Source: Neoceratodus forsteri
Lineage: Eukaryota; Chordata; Ceratodontiformes; Ceratodontidae
Reading direction: 5' to 3'
DNA length: 64,000 nucleotides
Assembly: GCA_016271365.2 (NCBI GenBank)
Contig: CM028132.1
Location: 1,190,139,001 to 1,190,203,000 of the forward strand
This document shows positions 46,692 to 57,609 of the stretch, one piece after another (within the stretch, counting starts at the first letter, position 1; each line of letters starts with the position of its first letter). The notes below the pieces were generated by a model. It worked only from the letters and a program-made list of their open reading frames with translations, had not been told where the DNA came from and did not search any database. The translations under genes were made by a program, and so were the position numbers.

Positions 46692-46813
46692 CAGGGTATG
46701 GTGTTGTAGGCAATTAATCCATGCTTGGGGTGCATTCTGAGGGACAAGGCCACAGGCAGAGTATCCTCACAGCACCCCAGGCATGGATTAAATGCCTAGA
46801 ACTCCATACCCTG
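46692..46813. repeat. 122-bp palindromic element
   Basis: The left arm 46692-46733 (cagggtatggtgttgtaggc, then aattaatccatgcttggggt) is complementary to 46771-46813 with a few mismatches, around a 37-base loop. It resembles a minimal MITE. Confidence 0.85.
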
Positions 46814-48424
46814 GAGGGGGGTATTGAACCTATAACATGGGTTATGTACAAAACATGAGAAAACACACAGTAAGGGTTTTTTTCTCCTGTTTAAAGCAAA
46901 AAAAGGTATTGTATCCTGCTGCCTTGCAAAATAGTCCCTCATGAGTAATGCACACTGGATTGCTGTTATGCACATAGAAATGTCACACATACTGTATACT
47001 ACTGACGTTTCCTGTGTATAACAGTATCTTCTACCTTGTCTACCACATGTACTTATGCCTCCCTCCCCCTCATAGAACACACACACAGACATTGAGATGC
47101 AGCTCGGACTGCAAAGGGACCTGCCCCGCTCCCAATGACATACACCTCCCAATGACACACAGACAGACAGAAAGAAGGAATTCTGTCTTGCATGTCCTGG
47201 TGTCTGAGCTCCAGACTGCAGAGGGACCTGATCCACTCCCGATGACATACAGCTCTCAGTGACGGACAGAGAGAGACACACACAGAGAAGGAACTGTGGA
47301 CCTGTCTTTCGGCGACTCACCTCTGTAAGGCAGGCTTGACACACTTTACACAACAACCTTTGTTTGGCACCATCAGGAAAACTGACCACATACAAATGTC
47401 AGAGGGACACACTGACCACCGGAGCGCAGGACTGAGCTGTATTGGGGGCACCTGCAAGGCTGTACAGCAGTGCAACAAGCTGCACACCCAAGGGGCTCTG
47501 ACGTGCATTAATCTGTCTCTCCTTGGTATGTTGGGCTGCATACCAAGTGCAGCACTGCTGACAGGACCCAGTGAGCTGCTTGCAGTGCATACAGATGTCA
47601 GAAAGACACACTGATTAGTGGAATGCAGATCCGGGCTGAGCTGTATGAGGGGGACGCCTGCAAAGCTGTACAGCAGCGCAGAAAGCTGCACACACAAGGG
47701 GCTGTGACACACATTAATCTCTCTCTCTGTCTCTCTCTCTCTCTCTCTCTCCTTGGTACATTGGGCTGCATACCAAGTGCAGCACTGCTGACAGGACCTG
47801 GTGAGCTGCTTGCAGCACTATCTCTATCTCTCTCCCTGCGTTCGCTCCAGATTTTGTGCTGTGACTCTCTCTGTCCTTTCACTGCAACTCATGTAAACTC
47901 AGACACACCTCTGACAGAGAGAGACAGACAATGGGGACTGCAGCACTTCGGGTCCGCACAGAGAGAAGGTTCAGAGACACTGGACCCCAGATATGAACAT
48001 GCACCTTTCAGTGAGCGGAGACTGTATGACTTACTTGTCGGGTCTCGCTCGCTCATTCGCTGTCAGCAGATGTCCAGGGCTCTCTCCATCTCTCGCTCAC
48101 TTTCTCTGTGATGTGTTTGTAGGCAAAGGATGGTTTATGAGGTATTACATCTACAGGCTCAGAATGGCATTTGGCTCACTGAACCAGCACATAGACAAAG
48201 AGCTGAGCATTTGTTGTCTCTCTGTCTCTGTCAACAGCCCATTTCGATGCTCGCACTGTTGGGGGGGGGCACAAACTGAGGCAGCATATACAACTGTGCA
48301 TTGTTCTGGGCTTCATGAAGCAGGGGGGTACAGCTGATACTGGTTGACACAACAGTACATAATAAAAAGGGCATTTGGGACAGCATTGACAGGTGGCCAC
48401 CAAGTTACCGATGTACCTGTCTCT
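46814..48424. repeat. Tandem duplications and CT-rich tract, no gene
   Basis: A segment of about 200 bp is duplicated in tandem at 47397-47596 and 47597-47818 (shared: gggctgcataccaagtgcag, then cactgctgacaggacc). The second copy has gained a (CT)n run at 47715-47752. Two further diverged copies of about 110 bp lie at 47080-47300 (shared: ggacctg, gatgacatac, gacagaaagaaggaa-like). The 199-codon open frame at 47395-46796 is low-complexity and follows the repeats. Confidence 0.65.
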
Positions 48425-48802
48425 CACTTCCATATCTTTTTTTTTTTGTGGAAATAATAGTTTATTAAAGGAATTTTTCTGGTATTAAACATACAGTACA
48501 TGCAGTCTGATACCTTGACAGATGCTTATTCTATAAGAGTAGGTGAAACTAAGAAAAGAGTGATCGGAGCCTAGTCCAATCAGTGGGAATAAAGAAAGAA
48601 AGGAAAGAGAAAGTAGAAGAAGGTAGAGGTGTGTACAATTAATTAATAAAGTAATACAGTTTTAATTTTCAGATAAGCCTAAAGGCAGATTGTATAAGAT
48701 TCTAGGGGAAAGTGCCTAAGATACCCTGTATAAGCGGAACTCAAATTGGATGCCCAACATATCATAAGCTTGCCCCTTCCAACAACTGGTGTTATAGTGT
48801 CC

Positions 48803-51800
48803 TTAAGAAAATCTGGCCAGTAGCTCAATGATGCCAAAGTTTTCCCAATTAGCCATAAAGTGCAAGAAAGGCAGCCAACTCCCCTGAAATTTATCCATTG
48901 CTAGTCTCACTTTAGCTGCCAGGTACTCCAATTCCAGGATCTTTTTACAGATATCGTACCAGGTTTCTGCCTTGGGAATGTTTGTGGAGAGCCAGTTAAG
49001 CGTAAAGGCTTTCAGAGCTGCCCCCACCAGAATTGTAAAGAGATAGCTCTGCACTCTGGATCTCAAAGGGGGTTGGGGAGGCCTAAGAGCCAGTGTGGAG
49101 GGGCATCCGGCAGGGTCACCTCGAAGATTTCCCCTACTGTTTTTTGAATATTCCTCCAGTACTCTCTGACCACAGTGCAATCCCAGAAAATGTAATAGTA
49201 GGAACCCTCTGAGTGGCAGTTTCTCCTGCACTGGTCAGATGAGTGATTGCCATAGTGTTTTGTAACTGTGGGAGGTCTGAAGAACCTCACTCCCACCTTC
49301 CATCTAAACTTCCTCCAAAAAAGGAATGCTGTGGTGGAGTTAATACCCATCCAAATGCTAACCTACTCTTTATCTGAAAGGGAAAGCCCCACCTCCCTGC
49401 ACCAATATTCTTCGGTTTCCAACAAGGGGTTCGCCACAGTACATTCATGCTCTGAACCAGCCTGGACACCACCATATGTTGCCCGGAACCTGAGACCAGT
49501 GTTAACTGAGACTCCCACAGGGGATTCTCCTGCATATCCACCTTTTCCCATGGGGATCCCACCATTGATGTAAGGCAGTGCCTCAGTTGTAAATACCAAA
49601 AAAAAGTCCTGCTGAGGGAGGACAAACTCTACCTTGAGTTGCTGAAACGTTTTGAGGACCGGGCCCATGTAGCACTGGCTCAAGGTCTGTAAGCCCTACC
49701 TTTCCCAGCAGTGAAAGGCCATATCCATACTAATAGAGGCAAAGTCTTTGCAACTCAAAATGGCAGTGGAAGGTGTAAGATTGAGGGGGAACCCTAGATT
49801 CTGGCATACCACCTGCCATGCATGCCTTGTGGTTCGAGACCAGGGGCTGGAAAAATCCAGCCATTTCAGCCTCTGGGTATCCAGGAAAAGCAGGTCAGAG
49901 GGCTGGGGCAAGGGCCATGAGGTCAACTCAGTTTCTGCCCATAGGGTAGGGGGATTTTGTGCCATGGTGTTTAAGGCCTGCAGCTGTGCGGTCCAGAAAT
50001 ATTTTTGCATGTCCAGTAAACCCAAACCTCCCCTGTCTTTTGGGGCCTGCACTATTGCCCACTTTACTCTTGGCTTCTTGCCTACCCAGATGAATTTGGA
50101 AAGGGTTACTAACAGGTCTTTCCAAAATGTTTTATGCGGTTGTATTGGAATAGCTCCAAAAACCAAAAGGAGACGGGGTAAAATATTCATGTGGGTGTAT
50201 TCCACCCTGCCCAATATAGTAAGCGATAACTCATTCCACCTGTTATAGTCCGACTTAATGTCCTGCAGTAATCGCAGGTGATTTTTGGAAAAAAGCGTAT
50301 TTAGATCTCTGGGAATCCAGATGCCCAAGTACCTGAATCCAGTAGCACACCATTTAAGGCTAGCACAGGCAGGTAGTCCCCCCACCCCGGTTTCCAGCCC
50401 ACAGGATATAGTTCTGATTTGTCCGCATTAACCTTATAGCCTGAAAACTTTCCAAAGTCTTCCAGTATGGCAAAAATCCATGGAAGGGCCCTGACTGGGT
50501 CTGAGACATACAAGAGAGTGTTGTCCACATATAGTAAAAGTTTTACCTCTGTGTACCGTATCCTAATACCCTGGAAAGCCCCCGATTGCCTTATATAGGC
50601 TGCCAGTGTCTCCAAGCTCAGGGCGAACAGGACAGGGGAGAGCGGACAGCCCTGCCTAGTTCCTCTTTGAATTTTGAATATGGGTAATGACACCCCATTG
50701 ACCTTGACTCTGACCACTGGACCCGCATACAGGTTTCTAATCCATGTCCTGAAGTTGTCGCTGAAGCAGAGCCCCCCTAAAACCTTATCCAAATAAATCC
50801 AGTCAACATGATCAAGTGCTTTTTCTGCATCTAGGGAGAGCACTGCCTGAAGATGCCCACCCAGTGGGGAATCGGCTCCGGAGAGCACATTCAGTAGCAA
50901 ACGGATGTTATCCTGAGTGCGCCTTCCTGGTATGAAACCAGTCTGATCAGGGTGGACCAGACTAGCTATCACTGCCTGATGGTGATTACTGAGCACTTTG
51001 GCAAAGATTTTAGTGTCTTGGTTGAGCAGGGCTATTGGTCTGTAACTGGCACAAGACACAGGTTCTTTCCCGGGTTTGGGTAATACCGAAATGAGGGCCT
51101 CCCTCCACGTATCTGGAAGGGCAATGTCTTCCTGGGCTGAATTACAAATCCCCATTAGTAAAGGAGTCCGCTCCTTCCTGAAGCCCTTGTAGAACTCAGC
51201 GGTGTAACCATCAGGGCTCAGGGCCTTTCCAGATGGTAGTGACTGAATGACTGCCAGCACCTCGCCCTCAGAGAACGGGACCTCTAACACATTTCTCTGC
51301 AGTTTGGAGAGGGTAGGGAGTTTTACTTTCTGCAGAAACTCATCAATTTGTGTCTTGTGATCATGGCCATGTTCTGCGGTATATAACTTCTCATAAAATT
51401 CTTTAAACTCTGCTGCTGTCTCATTAGTGGGCAATTTGAACTGGTTCAAAGTGGAAGTTGCAGATATTTTCTCCATGTATCTATCTGCCACTTGTTTCCT
51501 GAGCCTTTGGGCTAGTAGTCTGCCAGCCCTTTCACCCCTCTCAAAGTTTTTCTGCCCTAGGAACCTAAGGTTATTTTCTACCCGCCTCTGTAACAGTGAG
51601 TCATAGTCAGCCCTGGCTTGCCTCAGTCTGGTCAGGACTGAGAGTGCCCCCTAGCATTTGTGCTCTCCCTTTAGTTCAGCTATCCTGTCCAATGTGTCTC
51701 TACTCTTAGATTGGTGTTGCTTATATTTGTAGGATGCATAGGAAATTGTGTGGCCTCTAAGTACAGTCTTCAGAGCATCCCATATATACTTAGGGGCTGA

Positions 51801-52614
51801 ATCTGGTTCCTGATTTTCGTTCAGATAGTGTTGTATAGCCTGCCTACTCAAGTCTAGATACTGTTTATCATTTAGCAATCCTGTATCAAACCTCCATATT
51901 CCTTTTTGTTTAGGTTCCCTCCCAATATAATTTAACTTTAACCATGGCATGGTCTGAGAGGGTTATTGAGAGAATAGAAATTTCTTGGAAATTGTATCAT
52001 AACTCCTTCTGTGTATAAAATCTATCCAGCCTGGAGTATGTATTTGAAACTGGGGAGAAAAATGTATAATTCCTATCAGAGGGATTAAAATACCTCCAGG
52101 GGTCCACCAGTCCAGCCTCAGCATAGAGGTTTCTAAGGAGACAGGGGCAGACATTAGAACCTGAGGGCCTAGGTAGGCTTCTATCCCTCACCACATCCTC
52201 CACATGATTCCAGTTCCCTAAGCATATTATTTGCCCCTCGGGTAGCCCAGACAGTTTTTCAAAAGGGAGCAGAAGAATTCCGGGGGGTAGGTGCATAAAC
52301 CCCCACTAGATGTAATATATTCACCCTGAACAGGCCAGACAAAATCAGTAAGTGGCCACTACCAGCCTGATAAATTTTTTGGATCTGGAATGGTAGACCC
52401 CTTCGGAACAAGAAGTCCCTGGATGCTTGTCAGAGCAAACATTACCCACCCAAGCCCTACGGAGTTTAAGATGCTCCTGGGAGGAAAGCTTAGTTTCCTG
52501 AAGGCAGGCAATGTCACAATTCTCTCTTTTCAGCTCAGACAGAATTTTAGACTGCTTAACCACATTATTAATGCCCTTTACATTCAGTGAACAGATTGTT
52601 AGAGTAGCCATCAT
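48803..52614 (-). pseudogene. L1 ORF2: endonuclease, RT, C-terminal zinc knuckle
   Basis: It starts MMATLTICSLNVKGINNVVK, with CDIACLQETKLS marking the AP endonuclease. The RT part (51491-50301, 396 codons) has LPKPGKEPVSCASYRPIALL, GFIPGRRTQDNIRLLL and a VDNTLLYVSDP stretch where L1 has ADD. The catalytic box is YVDN (50520-50531), so the second Asp is lost. The C-terminal part has WVGKKPRVKWAIVQAPKDRG and CRRNCHSEGSYYYIFWDC, the L1 zinc knuckle. At least five frames are needed and the copy is dead. The normal product nicks DNA and copies L1 RNA. Confidence 0.9.
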
Positions 52615-52892
52615 TTATAGCTTAACTGCAGAACTTTTTCCCCTTCCTTAGCTGCACATTTCCATTGAAAGCAGGCATCATACATAGTCTCATAGTAAAT
52701 ACACAATCCCTCTACAAAGACAGAAGAAGGAAAGAAAAGAAGAGGAATAAGAAAGGAAAGGAGAAAGCACAGGAACACATAAACATTAATACAACTGAAC
52801 AACAACAAACCAACAAGAACCCCATATCCCCAGGGGACAGTGGGGAAGTGAGGAAAGCAGATCTGGTAGGCAGAATCTGGCGAATCTGCCAA
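52611..52892 (-). CDS. Small hydrophobic ORF overlapping the L1 ORF2 start
   Basis: This is a 93-codon open frame in the spacer between ORF1 and ORF2. Its TGA stop overlaps the ORF2 start in ATGATG (52611-52614). The middle is strongly hydrophobic (YGVLVGLLLFSCINVYVFLC then FLLSFLIPLLFFPSS), like one or two membrane segments. Mammalian L1s have no such ORF in the short inter-ORF region. It may be a chance frame through a T-rich strand; translation is unproven. Confidence 0.3.
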   Translation of the reverse strand: MADSPDSAYQICFPHFPTVPWGYGVLVGLLLFSCINVYVFLCFLLSFLIPLLFFPSSVFVEGLCIYYETMYDACFQWKCAAKEGEKVLQLSYK

Positions 52893-53918
52893 GTCCTCCT
52901 CCAGGGGAGAACTACTCCCCCCCCCCCTTCCCGAAGGTTGGAGAAGGGAACTATGCCCTTGAAGGGAAATACACCCTCACATTAGGGTGAAAGGTTGAGG
53001 GACCCGGAGTAAACCAGGAGCCCCAAACCTGTGCCCTCCTTAAGGTGGTATGAAACTTCCGGATTAGGCGAGGATAGCCGCTCACATCTCCAGTCATCTA
53101 CAGTACTGCTAAACTCAATATAAAAAGTGCTATTATATCACATAACATCTCAGTGGGAGGTGCTTGGGCAGTGCCCAGCGTCCCTCCTCGGCAAATAAAA
53201 GAAAAAAGGAACCCCATTTTTTTGTTTTTGTTATAAGCACGAAATGAATATAAATAGTAACTTAAAACACTGTAGTGCAAAAACTTAACATATGCATAGA
53301 GCAATGTAACTGCCGCTCTGGTTCCTCATTCACCCTCCCTCATCCTCCCCACTTGCAATTCAAATGGAGGGGGTACAGACAGACAATGTCACCCAAAAGT
53401 CAAGTCCGGACAGAGCAGAGGGAGCAATCTACCACCCGGAGTCTCATTTAAGCCAAGAAAGTAAGCAAGAATTCTGTCCTTTAGCTGCCTATAATGTCAG
53501 GCGATGTGTCAGTTATTTTCCCTCGGATGGGCCCCAGGAGGCCCTTTGGTCCACTGGGGTTTGCTGCGGGAGAGAATTAAGGACTCACCCATGTAGGTCA
53601 AGAAAGTCTGCCACCCGGATCCCTCTCGGTCTTAAACTCTCTCCATACTTCGTAGCAGTAGGATCGGTTCTTGGTGGAGGTTATTTACAGTCCAGACCCC
53701 AGCAGCGTCCCTCCCACTAATGTCCCCAGGAATCTATACCCAGAGCATCTTCAATTCCTTGGAGTAAGCAGATGGTGTTTCCTGGGTATGCACAGCCTTC
53801 TGAGAATGCAGTCCCCCGACAAAGGGATCACGTGGAGCAAACGAGGGAGCTTGGAAACAACGTTCAATACATTTTCATTTACTTATGCAGGTAACTGAAC
53901 ATTAACAAAAACTGGCTT
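52893..53918 (-). other. Long L1 inter-ORF spacer
   Basis: About 1.0 kb between the small ORF and the CR1 snippet shows no L1 protein similarity. It may be a true spacer of this L1 family or an unrecognised insertion. The region near 53560-53900 is not obviously repetitive within the window. Confidence 0.4.
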
Positions 53919-53928
53919 ATTCTTTGTT

Positions 53929-53987
53929 ACATAGATACATAGACAGTGTCGGCAGATAAGGGCCTATGGCCCACCCAGTCTGCCCAT
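53929..53987 (-). mobile_element. 59-bp CR1-like 3' end inserted in L1
   Basis: The 59 bases read on the minus strand as a CR1 3' terminus (gactgggtgggccataggcc, then cttatctgccgacactgtct, then atgtatctatg). A perfect 10-bp direct repeat attctttgtt flanks it (53919-53928, 53988-53997). It is a very short 5'-truncated insertion. Confidence 0.85.
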
Positions 53988-54059
53988 ATTCTTTGTTGAA
54001 CTTCAGGAACAGTCACCCAAGCCAGGTACACCACGTGAAGCACCCTTTATCCTCTAAAC

Positions 54060-55100
54060 GAGAAGGGCTATATAGATTAGCTGGTCAAGAGGAGGTGACT
54101 TTTAAACAGGGTGCCCTTTTTGAAGCCATCTGGATAGGTCTGAGTGCAATGGAAAAAGGGCTTCCGTTCTGGAATTGGGATTTGTGGATTTTTTGGCCCC
54201 TGGTGTTAGCGACCACAGCAAATGCTCTATTTTGTTCTCAGCTACCTCTTCTTTCAGGTCTGGGAGAGGGATTCCCTCTGCTTGCAAGAGATCAGTGGCT
54301 GTAAGCTGCGAGTCAAAAACCTTTGAGCCCTCTGGCAGTTCAACCTATAGCCTAGCAGGGTATCTGAGATATACTTTTTTGCCCTTCTCCCTAAGTTGTT
54401 TAGCTACCCACAGAGCTTTCTTTCTGTGGGCAATCATGGCTGGAGGAAAATCCTGATCCAAATATACCTTGACCCCATCAAAGTTTTTCTTTTTTTGGGC
54501 CAAGACAAGCGCAGTATGTTTTCTTTCATTGGAAACTTTAAAAACTTGATCAGTGCTGCCCTCGGGGGAGCTCCCGGCTTGGGCTTAGGGCCGAGTGCCC
54601 GATGTGCCCGCTCGATTTCTAGTGGCATATCTTCCCCTAGCTGTAGCTCTGTCTGGAGCCAACAGTCCATATATGCAGCCATATCCTCTTGTTCAACTCC
54701 TTCGGGGATGCCCACTACTTGTATATTGTTACATCTAGATCGGGCTTCTGAATCCTCCGCTTTGGCTGAGAGTGCTCTTTCTCTCTGGTGTAGAAAAGCC
54801 AGGGAGTGGCCGTAAGCCATGTGCTCATTGTGGAGGGTCTTAACATGCTGCTAAATTTGTGTTGTTCGGGACTCAAGTTTTCGAAAGTCTGACACTTTAC
54901 CATCTATTCTCTGCAGCAATTTTAATATTTTAATATTTTTTCCGGCTTCTAATCTTGTGCCCACAGAACCTGAATTGGAACAAGATTCGTCCTCTCTTGA
55001 ACCCGAGAGTATGGACGAACGAGACGGTGCTGGGCTAAGACCTGTCACGATTTTGGATCTGTCACTTGTAGCAGCTATTCTGGGGCTAGCAGGACCTCTC
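54060..55100 (-). pseudogene. L1 ORF1 (RNA-binding protein), broken
   Basis: The central RRM-type part reads RCNNIQVVGIPEGVEQEDMA and IERAHRALGPKPKPGAPPRA, with IKFLKFPMKENILR, the signatures of L1 ORF1 (transposase_22). The C-terminal domain follows in other frames: DFPPAMIAHRKKALWVAKQL then REKGKKVYLRYPARL (about 54450-54360), then LPEGSKVFDSQLTATDLL. Upstream, a Ser/Arg-rich N-terminal part and a poor coiled coil (KILKLLQRIDGKVSDFRKLE) are visible near 54930. The product coats L1 RNA and acts as a chaperone. Two frameshifts break it. Confidence 0.85.
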
Positions 55101-55264
55101 TTTTTCATCTGCCCCATCGCTGACGATGTATAGCACCTGTGACAAAGGAAATCGTGGGTCGGTGCTGGATCACCTCTCCTGATTACATTCGATTGCAGGC
55201 TGGAGACTAAGGAGCGAAAAACTAAGCCGCCATTCGCTCCTGCTACGTCACCGGAAGTAACCTC
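55101..55264 (-). promoter_or_regulatory. L1 5' UTR with YY1-like and CRE-like sites
   Basis: The first bases on the minus strand contain acttccggtgacgtag (ETS-like and CRE-like) and gcgaatggcggcttag, where aatggcggc resembles the YY1 site used at the start of mammalian L1. The positions fit a promoter at the L1 5' end. This is motif evidence only. Confidence 0.45.
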
Positions 55265-55365
55265 GCTTCCATGTCTTTTTAATGGCTGTCTGTCAGTGCT
55301 GAATTCTCCCACAGATAACAAGTCCCGCTCTGTCCAGGGATCCTGCTGGCCAGTCATCTCACCCC

Positions 55366-55402
55366 AGCTGTGGATTAAATAGTGAATTTAATCCATAGCC
55401 AA
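55366..55402. repeat. Short palindrome after L1
   Basis: The sequence gctgtggattaaatagtgaa followed by tttaatccatagc is an inverted repeat. It shares the ggattaa/ttaatcc core with the palindrome at 46692. Confidence 0.6.
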
Positions 55403-55580
55403 ATGATGCTATTCAGCCAATCAGCTTTCCCCCCTGTTCTCAACCCATATTACAACTGGAGATGTTTGTTTATTTACTTATATGATAGGTACTGTAAACC
55501 AGTCAAAACAGTATAAAACCTTCAGTTAATGCCCCACAGACTGTTACAACCCATTCCTTAGTAGATTACCCACATTTTTT

Positions 55581-55703
55581 GACATGCCCATGATAGTTTA
55601 GTGACTTCTTTGACACACCCATGATAGTTTAGTTACATTTTTACATGCCCAAGATAGTTTAGCCACATTTAAGATATGCCTATGATAGTTTTTCCACATC
55701 TAG
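55581..55703. repeat. 31-bp minisatellite, four copies
   Basis: Copies begin at 55581, 55612, 55642 and 55673, with the shared phrase catgcccatgatagtttag. Period is 30-31 bases. Divergence among copies is moderate. Confidence 0.8.
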
Positions 55704-56255
55704 TCTATAAAAAAAAAGGGGGGGGGGGTACTTTCCACTTCAGCTGCCACAGAGCTTTTAAAGTCCGGTTTCAAAACTCCTAATTATAATACATTAACAA
55801 TATTCAGCTAGCCAGAGTATTCTGGGTATAATTTGCTTCTGCAGTTCTTTAAATGCCTCAGCTTTTGGCCTTGGGAATCTAGGCACCCAAATCAACCAGG
55901 TTACTCCTTCATATACTCAGACTTACTGAATAATATTGCTTAATTTATTAATTGATTTGAAACTTGCATCTCTTACTTCTCTTCACTATCCTCACTGCCA
56001 CAGAGATTTGTCATCTGCAGAGCCACTCATCCTGCCCTGGATAGCCTCCCTGATATCACTGGTGAACAGGACAGGTCCCAGAGCTGACCCCTATGGCACC
56101 CTGTTTGTGACCTCCCCATATCCTGATTTAATACCACTTACTACCCTCCTCAGCTTCATTTCCCTTAACCAGTCCCAATCTTCCTTACGTGCCTTTCTTC
56201 CCTCCCCAGATTCTTTAACAGCCTCTTGTGTGGCAACGAATCAACAGCTGATAGA

Positions 56256-56330
56256 TAGATAGATAGAGAAAACCGAGCAAATCAACCACCTGTCCCCTGT
56301 TCTTTTTTTTTTTTTTTTTTTATTATTGTG
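56256..56330. repeat. (GATA)n and poly(T)
   Basis: A short gatagatagatagatagaga run lies at 56256-56275, followed at about 56304-56325 by the T-run that is the poly(A) end of the minus-strand SINE-B. Confidence 0.8.
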
Positions 56331-56885
56331 CTTTTCTCCCCCTCTGGCTTACTGTCATTAGTCCTTGCTCTCTTCCCAAGCCTCATCACCTACCTTCCTC
56401 AGGACTTTGCCAAGTGCCTTGTTCCTCCCTGACTTACCCCCAGAGGTGGGCCACCAGAGACACCCCAGTTCCTTCGCAGAATTCAAGATTGGTTCCGGTA
56501 CTGGAACCTTGTCGCAGGACCTGTGAGGAGCAGCAGGATGACATGATGTGATTGGCCTGTGTTTTTCTTGTTTTTGGTCCCTGCCCATGGATGTCGAGGG
56601 AGGCCCTTGATGGGTGCTTGCACGCACGATGTACAGCGTGCATCAAAGCGCATCAGCATCCCCCTGCCTAATCATTCATCTCACTCGCATGGACACCTGT
56701 GGTCACCTAGGTGGTGGTATTGCAGTGGAGGTAGAGAATCCTCCCTCCCTCCCCTGAGGAGGCAAGTGTCCCCTGGGATGCTCCCCCCCGGCTGGCCCTC
56801 TGATGACCCAGGTTCATTCCTGAACCCAGGTCACCGGCGTTGCAAGCAGTAGCGCTATTGCTGCGCTGACAGGACGGCCCCATCT
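56300..56885 (-). mobile_element. SINE-B copy, minus strand
   Basis: On the minus strand the head near 56880 reads through gcaacgccggtgacctgggt followed by tcaggaatgaacctgggtca (B-box region), then agggccagccgggggg and the GC-rich body to the poly(A) (T-run at 56304). It splits the CR1-like LINE. Confidence 0.75.
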
Positions 56886-57393
56886 GCTGCTCTTGTAATC
56901 CAGTCAGAGAATGCTAACTGTTCAGTCTGGTACAGTCTTCCCACCATGAATACATGCTGCTTACTGTCCTGCAACCCATTAGCTTTTAAATATTCCACAT
57001 TTTTTTTCCTTGGTCAGAGTCTCCATCACCTTAACCATAATTGAAGTAAGACTAACTGGCATGATGTAGTTACCGAGGTGTTCCTTGTCCCCACCCTTGC
57101 GCAGTGTAACCACATCTGCAGGCCTCCAGTCCTTTGGCAACCCCCCCCCCCCACATTTCCAGAGAGCACCTAAACAAGTCCTCCAAAGGTGTTGCAAGTT
57201 CTGATTCCATTTCCTTAAGCACCCACAAGTGTAAACCATCAGGTCCCAGTTCCTTGTCCATCCTAAAGGCTGCTAGCCCTTTCTTCACCCTATCTTTGAT
57301 GAAGAAGAAAAGTGGAGTAGTTTCCCCACAATAATGTCAACATTCCCCCTGTCAGTAAAACAGGTCCATGTAACTCCCCCACCCACCCCGGTG

Positions 57394-57446
57394 CACCTGG
57401 AAACAAGCTTTCATAGCTTAGTGTGCATTTCCTGGTCAAACATTAC
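57394..57446 (+). mobile_element. SINE-A 3' tail fragment
   Basis: The segment cctggaaacaagctttcata followed by gcttagtgtgcatttcctgg matches the tail of SINE-A. The tRNA head is absent. Confidence 0.65.
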
Positions 57447-57609
57447 AAGTAAATTATCTGATCCATTCTCCTCACTCCTCTAGTGGAGGCCTCTATTCTG
57501 CCTTCTGATAGCAGTTCTGACTCAGTCCTGTGCCGTGAACACCGAGCAAAGAAGTTGTGCAATACAGCAGCCTTTTGTCCATCAGATAATCTAACAATCC
57601 TCCCTTTTT

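Larger units (their letters stand above)
48440..55264 (-). mobile_element. Full-length L1-clade LINE with target-site duplication
   Basis: This is a minus-strand element of 6.8 kb. The 5' end (gaggttacttccggtgacgt, then agcaggagcgaatggcggct) lies at about 55264; ORF1, a spacer, ORF2 and a 3' UTR ending in poly(A) at 48440 follow. The flanks cacttccatatcttttt (48425-48441) and cgcttccatgtcttttt (55264-55280) match at 15 of 17 positions and read as its duplication. Both ORFs are broken. Confidence 0.85.

Noticed and set aside
46796..47395. 199-codon minus-strand frame rich in Ser, Cys, Val
   Set aside because: It follows the acagacaga-type repeats; composition is that of low-complexity DNA.
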